Source: Acidobacteria bacterium UBA2161 (GTDB lineage: Bacteria; Acidobacteriota; Vicinamibacteria; Vicinamibacterales; UBA823). From it: a DNA stretch of 64,000 nt. The stretch spans positions 6,129-70,128 of the forward strand of contig DCWN01000042.1 in the NCBI GenBank assembly GCA_002328835.1. Reading direction: 5' to 3'. The position numbers and the translations under genes are program-made. Under the pieces are notes generated by a model. The model did no database searches, had not been told where the DNA came from, and was given only the letters and a program-made list of their open reading frames with translations. Shown here piece by piece: positions 36,085 through 44,166 of this stretch; the stretch's first letter is position 1, and each line of letters opens with the position of its first letter.

Positions 36085-36789
36085 TCAACGTCTGGTGCGG
36101 CGTTTCGTAGGCGGCGTGCTCGGTGGGATGAACGCACACTCCTGCTGGACGCTGCATCGGTCGCACAGCGGTTTCGGCTTGCACACTCGGCGCCCGTGCA
36201 GGATCAGCGTATCCGAGGCGCGTGTCCAGCCACGCCTGGGCAGGACGGCGCAGAGCTGCTCCTCCACGCGCTCCGGATCGTCACCGCGCGCGATCCCGAG
36301 TCGATTGGCGACACGGAGGACGTGGCGGTCGACCGGCATTGCGGGCTCGCCCATCGCATGACCGAGGACGACGTTGGCCGTCTTCCGGCCGACCCCGGAC
36401 AACGTGATCAGCGCGTCTCGACTTTGCGGCACCGTGCCGGCATGGTCCGCGACGACACTTGCCGCCATCCCGCGCCGGGAACGCGCCTTGCTCCGGTAGA
36501 ACCCTGTCGACTTGATGAGCACCTCGAGTGCGCCCTCATCGGCGGCCGCGAGGCTGGCGGCGTCTGGATACGCTGTGAACAGGGCCGGCGCGACCTCGTT
36601 GACGCGTTCGTCGGTGCATTGCGCCGAGAGAATCGTCGCGGCGAGGAGCTGAAAGGCGTTTTCGAAACGCAGCTCGGCATCAGCCTTGGGATGCTGGCGC
36701 CGCAGGTTGCCCATGATCCGGGGCGTCTTGGCTGCCGGTTGGGCGGGCCGAACGGTGGGGCGGCGGCGGACCATGACGGTGGCGCTCAC
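36085..36789 (-). CDS. nth: Endonuclease III (DNA glycosylase/AP lyase) with altered Fe-S spacing
   Basis: 234 residues, GTG start. It excises oxidised pyrimidines and cuts abasic sites. The helix-hairpin-helix LSGVGRKTANVVLG carries catalytic Lys136, and Asp154 lies in PVDRHV. The 4Fe-4S ligands are Cys203, Cys209, Cys212 and Cys218, spacing Cys-x5-Cys-x2-Cys-x5-Cys; the well-studied enzymes have x6 in the first gap. The first 25 residues are a non-conserved basic extension. It sits in a DNA/RNA maintenance cluster with lexA and rsmA. Confidence 0.93.
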   Translation of the reverse strand: MSATVMVRRRPTVRPAQPAAKTPRIMGNLRRQHPKADAELRFENAFQLLAATILSAQCTDERVNEVAPALFTAYPDAASLAAADEGALEVLIKSTGFYRSKARSRRGMAASVVADHAGTVPQSRDALITLSGVGRKTANVVLGHAMGEPAMPVDRHVLRVANRLGIARGDDPERVEEQLCAVLPRRGWTRASDTLILHGRRVCKPKPLCDRCSVQQECAFIPPSTPPTKRRTRR

Positions 36790-36821
36790 GATGTCGCGAT
36801 CGACCCATAGGGATCGGCGCG

Positions 36822-37145
36822 CTAGTGCACGGGTCCCTTGCCGGGTCCGGATGTCGTCGCGGGCGGGGCATCGCCGAGCGCGCGCACGTGCTCCTGGAGC
36901 GTGGTGATGAGATTAGGGACGAACTGCATCGGCAGGACGATCTTGGCGCGCACGGGCGCTCGGACTACACGGTCGCTCTTGGCGTCCTCGACGTCCTTCT
37001 GCGAGAGAGGCATGACCTCGCAGAACGTCAGCGTGACATCGAAGGGCGTGTGGGCGATCGCGCAGAAATTCGCATAGGTGCGCGGCGCGTCGGAATCGTC
37101 GTCAGGCACGATCGTGAAATTGATCTGCTGCTTGTCTGCGCTCAT
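36822..37145 (-). CDS. DUF3467 family protein
   Basis: 107 residues. The segment YANFCAIAHTPFDVTLTFCE and VRAPVRAKIVLPMQFVPNLI are typical of DUF3467, a small family of unknown function found near basic housekeeping genes in many Gram-negative lineages. No enzymatic motif or membrane segment. It lies 40 bases after lexA and 32 before nth, in the same direction. An Ala/Pro/Gly-rich tail ends the protein. Confidence 0.75.
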   Translation of the reverse strand: MSADKQQINFTIVPDDDSDAPRTYANFCAIAHTPFDVTLTFCEVMPLSQKDVEDAKSDRVVRAPVRAKIVLPMQFVPNLITTLQEHVRALGDAPPATTSGPGKGPVH

Positions 37146-37185
37146 CGGGGTTCCTCGGCGGGTGCGGGTCAGGCGAGGCGGACGG

Positions 37186-37806
37186 TCAATACTTGCGCAT
37201 CACGCCGACGACGACACCCTGGACTCGCAGGTCCGCGGCGTCGATCACAATCGGCTGCATCGTAGGATTCGCAGGCTGCAGCCGGACCCGGCCGTTCTCC
37301 CGAAAGAGCGTCTTGAGCGTCACATCCGTGCCGCCCAGCAGCGCGATCACCATCTCACCGTTCTCGGCGGTCTTGCGGTCCTCGACGATGACGAAGTCAC
37401 CGTCGCGAATGTGCTCGTCGATCATCGAGTCGCCGCGGACGCGGAGGACATACGTGTCCTGCTTGCCTGCGAGTGTCTCCGGCACAGCGATCGACTCTGC
37501 GGCGGCGACCGCCTCGATCGGCGCGCCCGCCGCCACGTAGCCCATCAGCGGGAGTTCGAGCGAGCGTGCCGTGACCTTCGTGGGGACGAGCTCGACCGAT
37601 CGGCTGCGATTCCAGGAGCGGCGAATGAAGCCCTTCTCCTGCAGATTGGTCAGGTGCTTGTGAACGGTTGCGAGCGACGACAGGCCGAACCGTCGTCCTA
37701 TCTCCCCGAGGCTCGGCGCGTAGCCGTGCTGCTGGATGAACTCATCGAGATAATCGAGGATCTCCCGCTGGCGCTTGGTCAGAGGTTGCACAAGTCCTCC
37801 CGTCAT
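37186..37806 (-). CDS. lexA: SOS repressor LexA
   Basis: 206 residues from ATG 37806 (a second ATG lies immediately upstream). The N-terminal winged helix-turn-helix (about 7-70; PSLGEIGRRFGLSSLATVHK) binds SOS operators. The C-terminal S24 self-cleavage domain has the Ala93-Gly94 cleavage site (VAAGAPIEA), nucleophile Ser127 (VRGDSMID) and general base Lys165 (DVTLKTLF). RecA filaments stimulate autocleavage after DNA damage. It has a good promoter 70 bases upstream. Confidence 0.96.
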   Translation of the reverse strand: MTGGLVQPLTKRQREILDYLDEFIQQHGYAPSLGEIGRRFGLSSLATVHKHLTNLQEKGFIRRSWNRSRSVELVPTKVTARSLELPLMGYVAAGAPIEAVAAAESIAVPETLAGKQDTYVLRVRGDSMIDEHIRDGDFVIVEDRKTAENGEMVIALLGGTDVTLKTLFRENGRVRLQPANPTMQPIVIDAADLRVQGVVVGVMRKY

Positions 37807-37875
37807 CATCGTTCTGGCGGCTGCACCGTGGTCGGTCGCGCGTCGGGCGACCGCCGGATCCGAACCGGCGAGGCT

Positions 37876-37904
37876 ACTGTACGCAAACAAAAGGCGAAAA
37901 TCAA
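37876..37904 (-). promoter_or_regulatory. Promoter of lexA, with overlapping imperfect dyad
   Basis: On the minus strand TTGATT (rc of 37899-37904), a 17-base spacer and TACAGT (rc of 37876-37881). The plus-strand text CTGTACGCAAACAA across the -10 is an imperfect dyad that could be an autoregulatory LexA site, but it is not the E. coli CTGT-N8-ACAG nor the Gram-positive box. The SOS operator of this lineage cannot be read from one copy. Confidence 0.55.
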
Positions 37905-37954
37905 CCCTCGTCGTTCAATCCGGGTCGATTCGGCATCTGCTAGCATCATCGGCC

Positions 37955-38911
37955 GTGAGACTTCGCGTCGGTCCGAAGCCAGCCGGCGACCTGCCGTTCG
38001 ATGTCGTCGGCCTCGGTCTGAACAGCGTCGATCTGGTGGCGGCGATCGCGGGACCGTTACGCCCCGACGGGAAGCATCCGGCCGAAACGATGCGCCGCGT
38101 CGCCGGCGGACAGACGGCCACGGCGATGGCGACCTGCGCGAAGCTCGGGTGGCGAGCGCGATACGTCGGTCACTTCGGGGGAGACGATAACGGCCGCTTC
38201 TCGGAGTCGAGCCTGGCAGATGCTGGCGTTGATGTGTCGGCCTGCCGCCGCCTGCCGGCGACCACGAACCAGTTCGCGATCATCATGGTCGACCGGCAGA
38301 GCGGCCAACGGACCATCGTGTGGCAGCGGGACCCGGCGCTGCGGATGCGCACGGCGGACGTCGAAGCCGAAGCCGTGACGGCAGGCCGGGTGCTCCTCGT
38401 CGATTGCGCGGAGACGGAGGCTGCGACCGAGGCGGCGCGGTTCGCGCGCGGAGCCGGCATTCCAACGATCATCGATGTGGAGCGAGTACGCCCGAAGATC
38501 GAAGCGCTCCTTGACGAAGTCGATGTGATCATCGCGGCGCAGGCGTTCCCATCGGCGTTCACCGGCGTCCCGGACCTCGGCCGGGCGATGCGCGAGCTGG
38601 CCTCCCGATTCGACGCCGCGCTGACGGCCGTGACGCTCGGGGCCGAGGGGAGCCTGGCGCTCGTCGGTGGCCAGGAGATCCGTTCACCGGGCCGGCCGGT
38701 CGACATCGTGGACACGACGGGCGCCGGCGACGCGTTTCGGGGCGGATTCATCGCGGGCTGGCTCGCCTCGGGGCCCCAGGCGGAGGTCGGCGATCTCCTG
38801 GCGTACGCGAACGCGGTCGGCGCGCTGAACTGTCGTGGGCTCGGTGCGCGTGGCGGGCTGCCGACGGCGCGCGAGGTCGACGCCCTGCTGGGCCGCGCAC
38901 CGTCGCGTTAG
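37955..38911 (+). CDS. PfkB-family carbohydrate kinase
   Basis: 318 residues from GTG 37955. Ribokinase fold: the N-terminal GLGLNSVDLV and the glycine pair AGGQTATAMATCAKLG bind the sugar, and the C-terminal DTTGAGDAF (253-261) carries the catalytic Asp260 and anion hole. The substrate may be ribose, fructose, a nucleoside or a ketodeoxy sugar; nothing nearby decides it. The open frame upstream runs into the lexA promoter, so the GTG start is preferred. Confidence 0.85.
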   Translation: MRLRVGPKPAGDLPFDVVGLGLNSVDLVAAIAGPLRPDGKHPAETMRRVAGGQTATAMATCAKLGWRARYVGHFGGDDNGRFSESSLADAGVDVSACRRLPATTNQFAIIMVDRQSGQRTIVWQRDPALRMRTADVEAEAVTAGRVLLVDCAETEAATEAARFARGAGIPTIIDVERVRPKIEALLDEVDVIIAAQAFPSAFTGVPDLGRAMRELASRFDAALTAVTLGAEGSLALVGGQEIRSPGRPVDIVDTTGAGDAFRGGFIAGWLASGPQAEVGDLLAYANAVGALNCRGLGARGGLPTAREVDALLGRAPSR

Positions 38912-38963
38912 GCCGCGTGCTACACTCGATTTCCGAGGCGGTCAGCGCAGGAACGCGCCGTTC

Positions 38964-39569
38964 ATGTCCTTCCACTCACGTATGGCGAGCGGACTCGTCG
39001 TGATGGTGTTCGCGATCGCGTCCACCGGGTTCCCGCAGTCCAGCGGGACGCAGGAGGCGCCCGTGACGTCGATGGCTGCCAAGCTCGCCGACATCGTCGC
39101 GCACGGCTCGGCGCCGGCGGAGCGGCAAGCTGCGCGTGAGACCCGGGCGAGCGAAGCCGAGATGCGCGCGTTCCTGCTGGCCGGCGTGACGCTGCCCGAC
39201 GGGGTCACCGATCCCGACCTTACGTTGGTCGGTGAAGGCACCGTGATTGCCGAGGCGGTCGTGGATCTCGACCGCGTTCGGTCCGGCCGGGCCGGCAGCT
39301 GGACCGACCCGCTCAGCTATCTGTCCGGTCGCCTGCCGGTACGGGCGAGCGGTGTCCTGCATGCCACCAGTGGAGTCGCGCGTATCGAGGTCGAGCGCGT
39401 CGAGGTGGGCGGCATCGGTGTGCCCCATCTGCTCCTGCGGGAGCTCGTCGCGGCCTACACGCGCAGCGACGATCAGCCGGCAGGTCTGGACCTCGACGGT
39501 GAGTACCCACTGCCGTACCGGGTACAGGAGATTCGGATTCTCGCAGGTGAAGTCGTCGTCGTGCAGTAG
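38964..39569 (+). CDS. Secreted protein of unknown function
   Basis: 201 residues from ATG 38964. Probable signal sequence at about 7-25 (ASGLVVMVFAIASTGFPQS). The mature part has a helical segment rich in Ala, Glu and Arg (45-70) and a C-terminal beta-rich region (DPDLTLVGEGTVIAEAVVDL, GVLHATSGVARIEVERVEVG, YRVQEIRILAGEVVVVQ). This resembles periplasmic proteins of unknown function, but I do not recognise a named family. It lies between a PfkB kinase and recG, 51 bases before the latter. Confidence 0.6.
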   Translation: MSFHSRMASGLVVMVFAIASTGFPQSSGTQEAPVTSMAAKLADIVAHGSAPAERQAARETRASEAEMRAFLLAGVTLPDGVTDPDLTLVGEGTVIAEAVVDLDRVRSGRAGSWTDPLSYLSGRLPVRASGVLHATSGVARIEVERVEVGGIGVPHLLLRELVAAYTRSDDQPAGLDLDGEYPLPYRVQEIRILAGEVVVVQ

Positions 39570-39620
39570 CCTCCCGGCAGACGGGCGCGGGCGAAGAACG
39601 CGACGGGCCATTCGAGGCCG

Positions 39621-41738
39621 ATGACTCCGGAGACCTACTTCGAGACACCCCTCCAGTACCTCAAGGGCGTCGGCCCTCGTCGGGCTGAAGAGTTCACGCG
39701 CGCAGGCCTCACAACCATCGATGACCTGCTGCATCGGTTCCCGTTGCGGTACGAGGACCGGAGCCGGCTGGACTCGGTCGCGTCACTCGAGCCTGGGGGC
39801 ACCGCGTCGGTCATGGGCGAAGTGCTGCAGGGGGGCGTGCGTGCGACACGCCGCCGGGGCTTTGCCATCTTCGAATTGGCTCTGGCGGATGCCACCGGCG
39901 TGGTGAGGGCGGTGTTCATGAACCAGCCGTTCCTCCGCGACGTGCTGACCCCGGGCGCACGCGCCGTGCTGTTCGGCCCGGTGGAACCACGGCGGGGCGG
40001 AGGCCTTCAGTTCACGAACCCGCAGTTCGAACTCCTGGAGGCCGACGGGGGAGACCCCGCGGACGACGACGACGCCCGGATTCACACCGGGCGGATCGTG
40101 CCGGTGTACGAGCGCATAGGCGGCGTGTCGCCCAAGATGCTGCGTCGGATCGTCCACGGCGCGCTGCAGCAACTCCCAGCCGCGGTCGCTGACCCGCTGC
40201 CGGCCGATCTCCGGACGGAGATGGACCTGCCCGGCATGCGCGACGCGATCTGCGACGTGCACTTCCCGCCGCCCGACAGCCCGGTCGAATCGCTGAACGC
40301 CTTTCGTGCCCCAGCGCAGGTGCGGATGATCTTCGAAGAGTTCTTCATCTTTCAGTTCGGCCTGCGGCTCCGGCGTCGGAGCCTGGACGCGGAACACAAG
40401 GCGCGGGTGCCGAAGGTCGACGACCGCATCCGCCAATCGGCCCTCCGCGTGTTGCCGTTCAAGCTCACTGAAGGACAGAAGCAGGCCCTGCAGGAGATCG
40501 TGGCCGACATGTGCCGTCCGCAACCGATGAACCGGCTGCTGCAGGGCGACGTTGGCGCGGGGAAGACGATCGTGGCGCTGCTGGCCGCGCTGGTCGCGAT
40601 GGAGAACGGCCTGCAGGTCGCCCTCATGGCGCCGACCGAGATTCTCGCCGAACAGCACCATCGGAACCTCTCACAGGTGCTGTCGGCGTCACGGTTCAAG
40701 ATCGTCGCGCTCTCGGGAGGCATGGCGGCGGCGGCGCGGCGCGAGACGCTGAACGCGCTGAAGACCGGGGCCGCACAGTTCGTCGTCGGCACCCACGCAC
40801 TGGTCCAGAACCCGGTCGAGTTCAAGGCGCTCGGCCTGGCCATCGTCGACGAGCAGCATCGGTTCGGCGTCTGGCAGCGCGCGCTGCTGCGACACAAGGG
40901 CCTGTGCCCCGACGTGCTCGTGATGACCGCGACCCCGATTCCGCGGACACTGGCCTTGACCAGCTACGGCGACCTGGACGTGTCGACCATTCGCGAGCTG
41001 CCCCCAGGCCGGAGCCCGGTGCGCACGGTCGCGAAGCCGGAAGGCCGAAGGGCCGAGGTCCACCGGCTCATCGAGCGCGAACTGGGCGCGGGTCGACAGG
41101 CCTACATCGTGTACCCCTTGGTCGAGGAGTCAGAGAAGCTGAAGTTGAAGGCCGCCACGGAGATGGCCGCTCACCTCGAGCAGGAGGTCTTCCCGGACCG
41201 TCGAGTCGCCTTGATTCACGGCCGCTTGAAGGAGGAGGCAAAGGACGAGGTCATGGCGGCCTTCGCGCGCGGGGAGTACGATCTGTTGGTGTCGACGACC
41301 GTCATCGAGGTGGGCGTCGACGTGCCGAACGCGACGGTGATGGTCGTCGAGCACGCCGAGCGGTTCGGCCTGGCTCAGCTTCACCAGCTTCGCGGGCGCG
41401 TCGGCCGCGGCTCCGAGCAGTCGCACTGCGTCCTCTTGTACGACCGGGCGGTGAGCCGGGCCGGCAGGGCACGCTTGAAGGCCGTGACGGAGAGCACCGA
41501 TGGGTTCGTCCTGGCCGAGAAGGATCTCGAACTGCGGGGGCCTGGGGATTTCTTCGGCACTCGCCAGTCGGGCATCCCGACGCTCCGCGTGGGCGATCTG
41601 CTCCGCGACCAGTCGATCATGGAGCGGGCCCGAACTGAAGCCGAGCAGTGGCTGGAGTCCGGCCCCGCGGCTGCGGCCTTGGTCGACCTGGTGGAATCGA
41701 CCTGGGCGCAGCGGTTCAAGCTCGTGGGGGTCGGGTGA
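39621..41738 (+). CDS. recG: ATP-dependent DNA helicase RecG
   Basis: 705 residues, full length. It reverses stalled forks and processes recombination junctions. The N-terminal wedge/OB domain (about 1-170, starting TPLQYLKGVGPRRAEEF) is followed by the helicase core: motif I GDVGAGKT (309-316), motif II DEQHRFGV (from 410), MTATPIPRTL, motif V STTVIEVGVDVPNA and motif VI QLRGRVGRG. The C-terminal TRG-like region DLELRGPGDFFGTRQSG is intact. Confidence 0.97.
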   Translation: MTPETYFETPLQYLKGVGPRRAEEFTRAGLTTIDDLLHRFPLRYEDRSRLDSVASLEPGGTASVMGEVLQGGVRATRRRGFAIFELALADATGVVRAVFMNQPFLRDVLTPGARAVLFGPVEPRRGGGLQFTNPQFELLEADGGDPADDDDARIHTGRIVPVYERIGGVSPKMLRRIVHGALQQLPAAVADPLPADLRTEMDLPGMRDAICDVHFPPPDSPVESLNAFRAPAQVRMIFEEFFIFQFGLRLRRRSLDAEHKARVPKVDDRIRQSALRVLPFKLTEGQKQALQEIVADMCRPQPMNRLLQGDVGAGKTIVALLAALVAMENGLQVALMAPTEILAEQHHRNLSQVLSASRFKIVALSGGMAAAARRETLNALKTGAAQFVVGTHALVQNPVEFKALGLAIVDEQHRFGVWQRALLRHKGLCPDVLVMTATPIPRTLALTSYGDLDVSTIRELPPGRSPVRTVAKPEGRRAEVHRLIERELGAGRQAYIVYPLVEESEKLKLKAATEMAAHLEQEVFPDRRVALIHGRLKEEAKDEVMAAFARGEYDLLVSTTVIEVGVDVPNATVMVVEHAERFGLAQLHQLRGRVGRGSEQSHCVLLYDRAVSRAGRARLKAVTESTDGFVLAEKDLELRGPGDFFGTRQSGIPTLRVGDLLRDQSIMERARTEAEQWLESGPAAAALVDLVESTWAQRFKLVGVG

Positions 41739-41775
41739 TTGCGATGCGCCCGCGCGGCGCCAGGAGCGACGCACG

Positions 41776-42363
41776 ATGCGCGTGATCGCCGGCGCGTTCA
41801 AGGGACGCCGGCTGACGACGCCGACCTGGGATGGACTGCGGCCCACGTCCGACCGGCTTCGCGAGACGCTGTTCGACATCCTGGGTGAGCGCGTGGTGGA
41901 CGCCGAATTCATCGACGTCTTCGCGGGTACCGGCGCGGTCGGCATCGAGGCGCTCAGCCGTGGCGCCGCGCACGTGACGTTCGTGGAGGCGGACGGTCGA
42001 GCGGTTCGGCTGATCGCCGAGAACCTCCGCCGGTGCGGCCGGGAGGCCGGGTATACTATGCTGCGTGGCCCGCTACGCCGTGCGTGGCGGCGGATGGGAG
42101 ACCTCGCAGCCAACCTGATCTTTCTCGATCCGCCATACGAGTTTGAGGAACTCGACGACGTGGTGACCGACGCAGCGGGACATCTGGCGGTCGACGGGCT
42201 GCTGGTCGTCGAGCATGCGACTCGCCGCGCGCTCGCCGACGACGCCGGCAGGCTGCGGCGAGTGCGCCGGGTGTCGGCGGGGGACAGCACGCTCAGCTTC
42301 TACGAGACGGCCACGGATGGGGCGTCGGGCGACGCACCTGAAGAGGGACGGGGGCAGCCATGA
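41776..42363 (+). CDS. rsmD: 16S rRNA m2G966 methyltransferase RsmD
   Basis: 195 residues from ATG 41776. It methylates G966 of 16S rRNA. Signature start MRVIAGAFKGRRL; RPTSDRLRETLFDIL; SAM motif DVFAGTGAVGIEAL (47-60); catalytic DPPY (118-121). The stop overlaps the coaD ATG, the classic rsmD-coaD pair. The long in-frame extension upstream overlaps recG and is not used. Confidence 0.95.
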   Translation: MRVIAGAFKGRRLTTPTWDGLRPTSDRLRETLFDILGERVVDAEFIDVFAGTGAVGIEALSRGAAHVTFVEADGRAVRLIAENLRRCGREAGYTMLRGPLRRAWRRMGDLAANLIFLDPPYEFEELDDVVTDAAGHLAVDGLLVVEHATRRALADDAGRLRRVRRVSAGDSTLSFYETATDGASGDAPEEGRGQP

Positions 42364-42878
42364 CGAGTGCGAGCACCGGCCGGCGCATCGCCGTGTATCC
42401 CGGGTCGTTCGATCCGCTGACCAACGGCCACGTCGACATCATCGTGCGGGGATCCCGGCTCTTCGACCGGATCATCGTTGCGCTGCTCGTGAATGCCGAC
42501 AAGGCGCCCCTGTTCACGCTGGCCGAGCGCGTGGAGATTGCTCGGGAGGTGTTCGCGTCCTACCCGAATGTCGAGGTCGACACGTTTGACGGACTGCTGA
42601 TCGACTACGTCCGGCGGCGTGAGGCGAACGTCATCGTGCGGGGGCTCCGCGCCATCTCGGATTTCGAGTACGAACTGCAGATGGCGCTGATGAACCGCCG
42701 CCTGAACCCGGAGGCGGAGACGGTCTTCATGATGCCCGCCGAGCAATACACCTACCTGAGTTCTCGACTGGTGAAGGAGGTCTTCGCGCTCGGCGGCACG
42801 ATCAGCGGGTTGGTGCCCGACACCGTGAAGGCGCACCTGCGACGGAAGCACGAGACGAAGGCCGGCGTTCGGATCTGA
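42360..42878 (+). CDS. coaD: Phosphopantetheine adenylyltransferase
   Basis: 172 residues. It makes dephospho-CoA from 4'-phosphopantetheine and ATP. The nucleotidyltransferase motif PGSFDPLTNGH is at 14-24; RGLRAISDFEYELQMALMNR and the C-terminal YLSSRLVKEV complete the active site. Overlaps rsmD by four bases. Confidence 0.97.
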   Translation: MTSASTGRRIAVYPGSFDPLTNGHVDIIVRGSRLFDRIIVALLVNADKAPLFTLAERVEIAREVFASYPNVEVDTFDGLLIDYVRRREANVIVRGLRAISDFEYELQMALMNRRLNPEAETVFMMPAEQYTYLSSRLVKEVFALGGTISGLVPDTVKAHLRRKHETKAGVRI

Positions 42879-42904
42879 CGCGGTACGAGGGAAGGGCACG
42901 CATC

Positions 42905-44119
42905 GTGAAGTTGGCGGATCGGACATCGCGGGTGGCGTCGTCGCCGACGCTGAAGGTCGGGTTGGAGGCGGCGCGCCTGAGGCGCACCGGAGCGGACGTG
43001 GTGGATTTCGGGGCGGGCGAGCCTGACTTCGCGACGCCCGAACATGCGAAGGCGGCGGCCCGCGATGCGATCGACGCAAACTTCACCAAGTACACGCCCA
43101 ACGCCGGGGTCGAGGAGCTGAAGGTGGGTCTCGCGGCGCGCTATCGCACGGACTACGGCGTCGAGTACGAGCCGCAGCAGGTCATCGTCTCCGCGGGCGG
43201 GAAGCAGGCGCTGTACAACACGGCGATGGCGTTGTTCGGCCCGGGTGACGAGGTCGTGACCCACGCGCCCGGCTGGCCGACCATCGTCGAGCAGATCAAG
43301 CTCGCGGATGCGACGCCGGTGACGGTCAGGACGCACGCCGAGGACGGATTTCGCGTCGACCCGGCGGCGGTCATTTCGGCCCTGACCCCTCGAACGCGGG
43401 GCATCATCCTCAACTCGCCGGGAAACCCCACAGGCGCCGTGATCGCCGAAGCCGATCTGGCGGTAATCGCCGACGAGGCAGCCTCGCGCGGGCTCTGGGT
43501 CATCCTCGATCTCTGCTACGAGCGGCTGATCTACGAGGATGTGCCGCACAACCTGCCTCGCGTGTTGCAGGAGCGGATGCCGGACCGCACCGTGCTCACG
43601 GGTTCGATGTCGAAGGCGTATGCGATGACCGGGTGGCGATGTGGCTGGGTCATGGGACCCGCGCCGGTCATCTCGGCGTGCGGCGCGATTCAGAGCCACG
43701 CCACGTCGAACGTCTGCTCGATCACCCAGCGCGCGGCGATCGGCGCGCTCGCCGGCCCGCAGGGCTGCGTCGGGGAGATGCTCGACGAGTATCGCTCCCG
43801 CCGGGACCAGGTATCCGAGTGGCTGCGGGCGGATCCTCGCATTCGCCTGGTCAAGCCCGCCGGAGCCTTTTACCTGTTCCCCGACGTCTCGGACCTGCTG
43901 TCGGTCGACGGCATCGTGACCTCAGCGGAGTTGGCGCAGGAGTTGCTCACCAAGGCCCATGTCGCCGTCACACCCGGCGAGGCGTTCGACGCGCCCGGGT
44001 TTTTACGAATCTCGTACGCCACGTCGATGGAACGGCTGCGGGAGGGCACCAGCCGGATTCTCGAATTCATCCGGACGAGCGACCGAATCCCCAAACTCGA
44101 CGCGCAGTCCGCTTCTTGA
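42905..44119 (+). CDS. PLP-dependent aminotransferase, class I (aspartate aminotransferase-like)
   Basis: 404 residues, GTG start, fold-type I. The PLP lysine is Lys237 in GSMSKAYAMTGWRCGW, and Arg in the substrate carboxylate motif FLRISYATS is present. FGAGEPDFATPEH and NSPGNPTGAV are typical of the subgroup-Ib aspartate/prephenate aminotransferases of bacteria. If it accepts prephenate, it could supply arogenate, relevant to the odd TyrA, but this is speculation. It is followed by the GlcD-type gene. Confidence 0.88.
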   Translation: MKLADRTSRVASSPTLKVGLEAARLRRTGADVVDFGAGEPDFATPEHAKAAARDAIDANFTKYTPNAGVEELKVGLAARYRTDYGVEYEPQQVIVSAGGKQALYNTAMALFGPGDEVVTHAPGWPTIVEQIKLADATPVTVRTHAEDGFRVDPAAVISALTPRTRGIILNSPGNPTGAVIAEADLAVIADEAASRGLWVILDLCYERLIYEDVPHNLPRVLQERMPDRTVLTGSMSKAYAMTGWRCGWVMGPAPVISACGAIQSHATSNVCSITQRAAIGALAGPQGCVGEMLDEYRSRRDQVSEWLRADPRIRLVKPAGAFYLFPDVSDLLSVDGIVTSAELAQELLTKAHVAVTPGEAFDAPGFLRISYATSMERLREGTSRILEFIRTSDRIPKLDAQSAS

Positions 44120-44166
44120 CGACGCCCGGCCGACGTTACCTAGGCCGGAGCGATCGTGCGAACCGC

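Noticed and set aside
37877..37890. CTGTACGCAAACAA as a canonical E. coli SOS box
   Set aside because: The second half-site is ACAA and the spacer is six, not CTGT-N8-ACAG, so it is mentioned only as a possible lineage-specific operator.
42053..42062. TATACTATG, resembling a -10 plus start
   Set aside because: Lies inside the rsmD coding sequence with conserved protein on both sides and no following gene in that frame.
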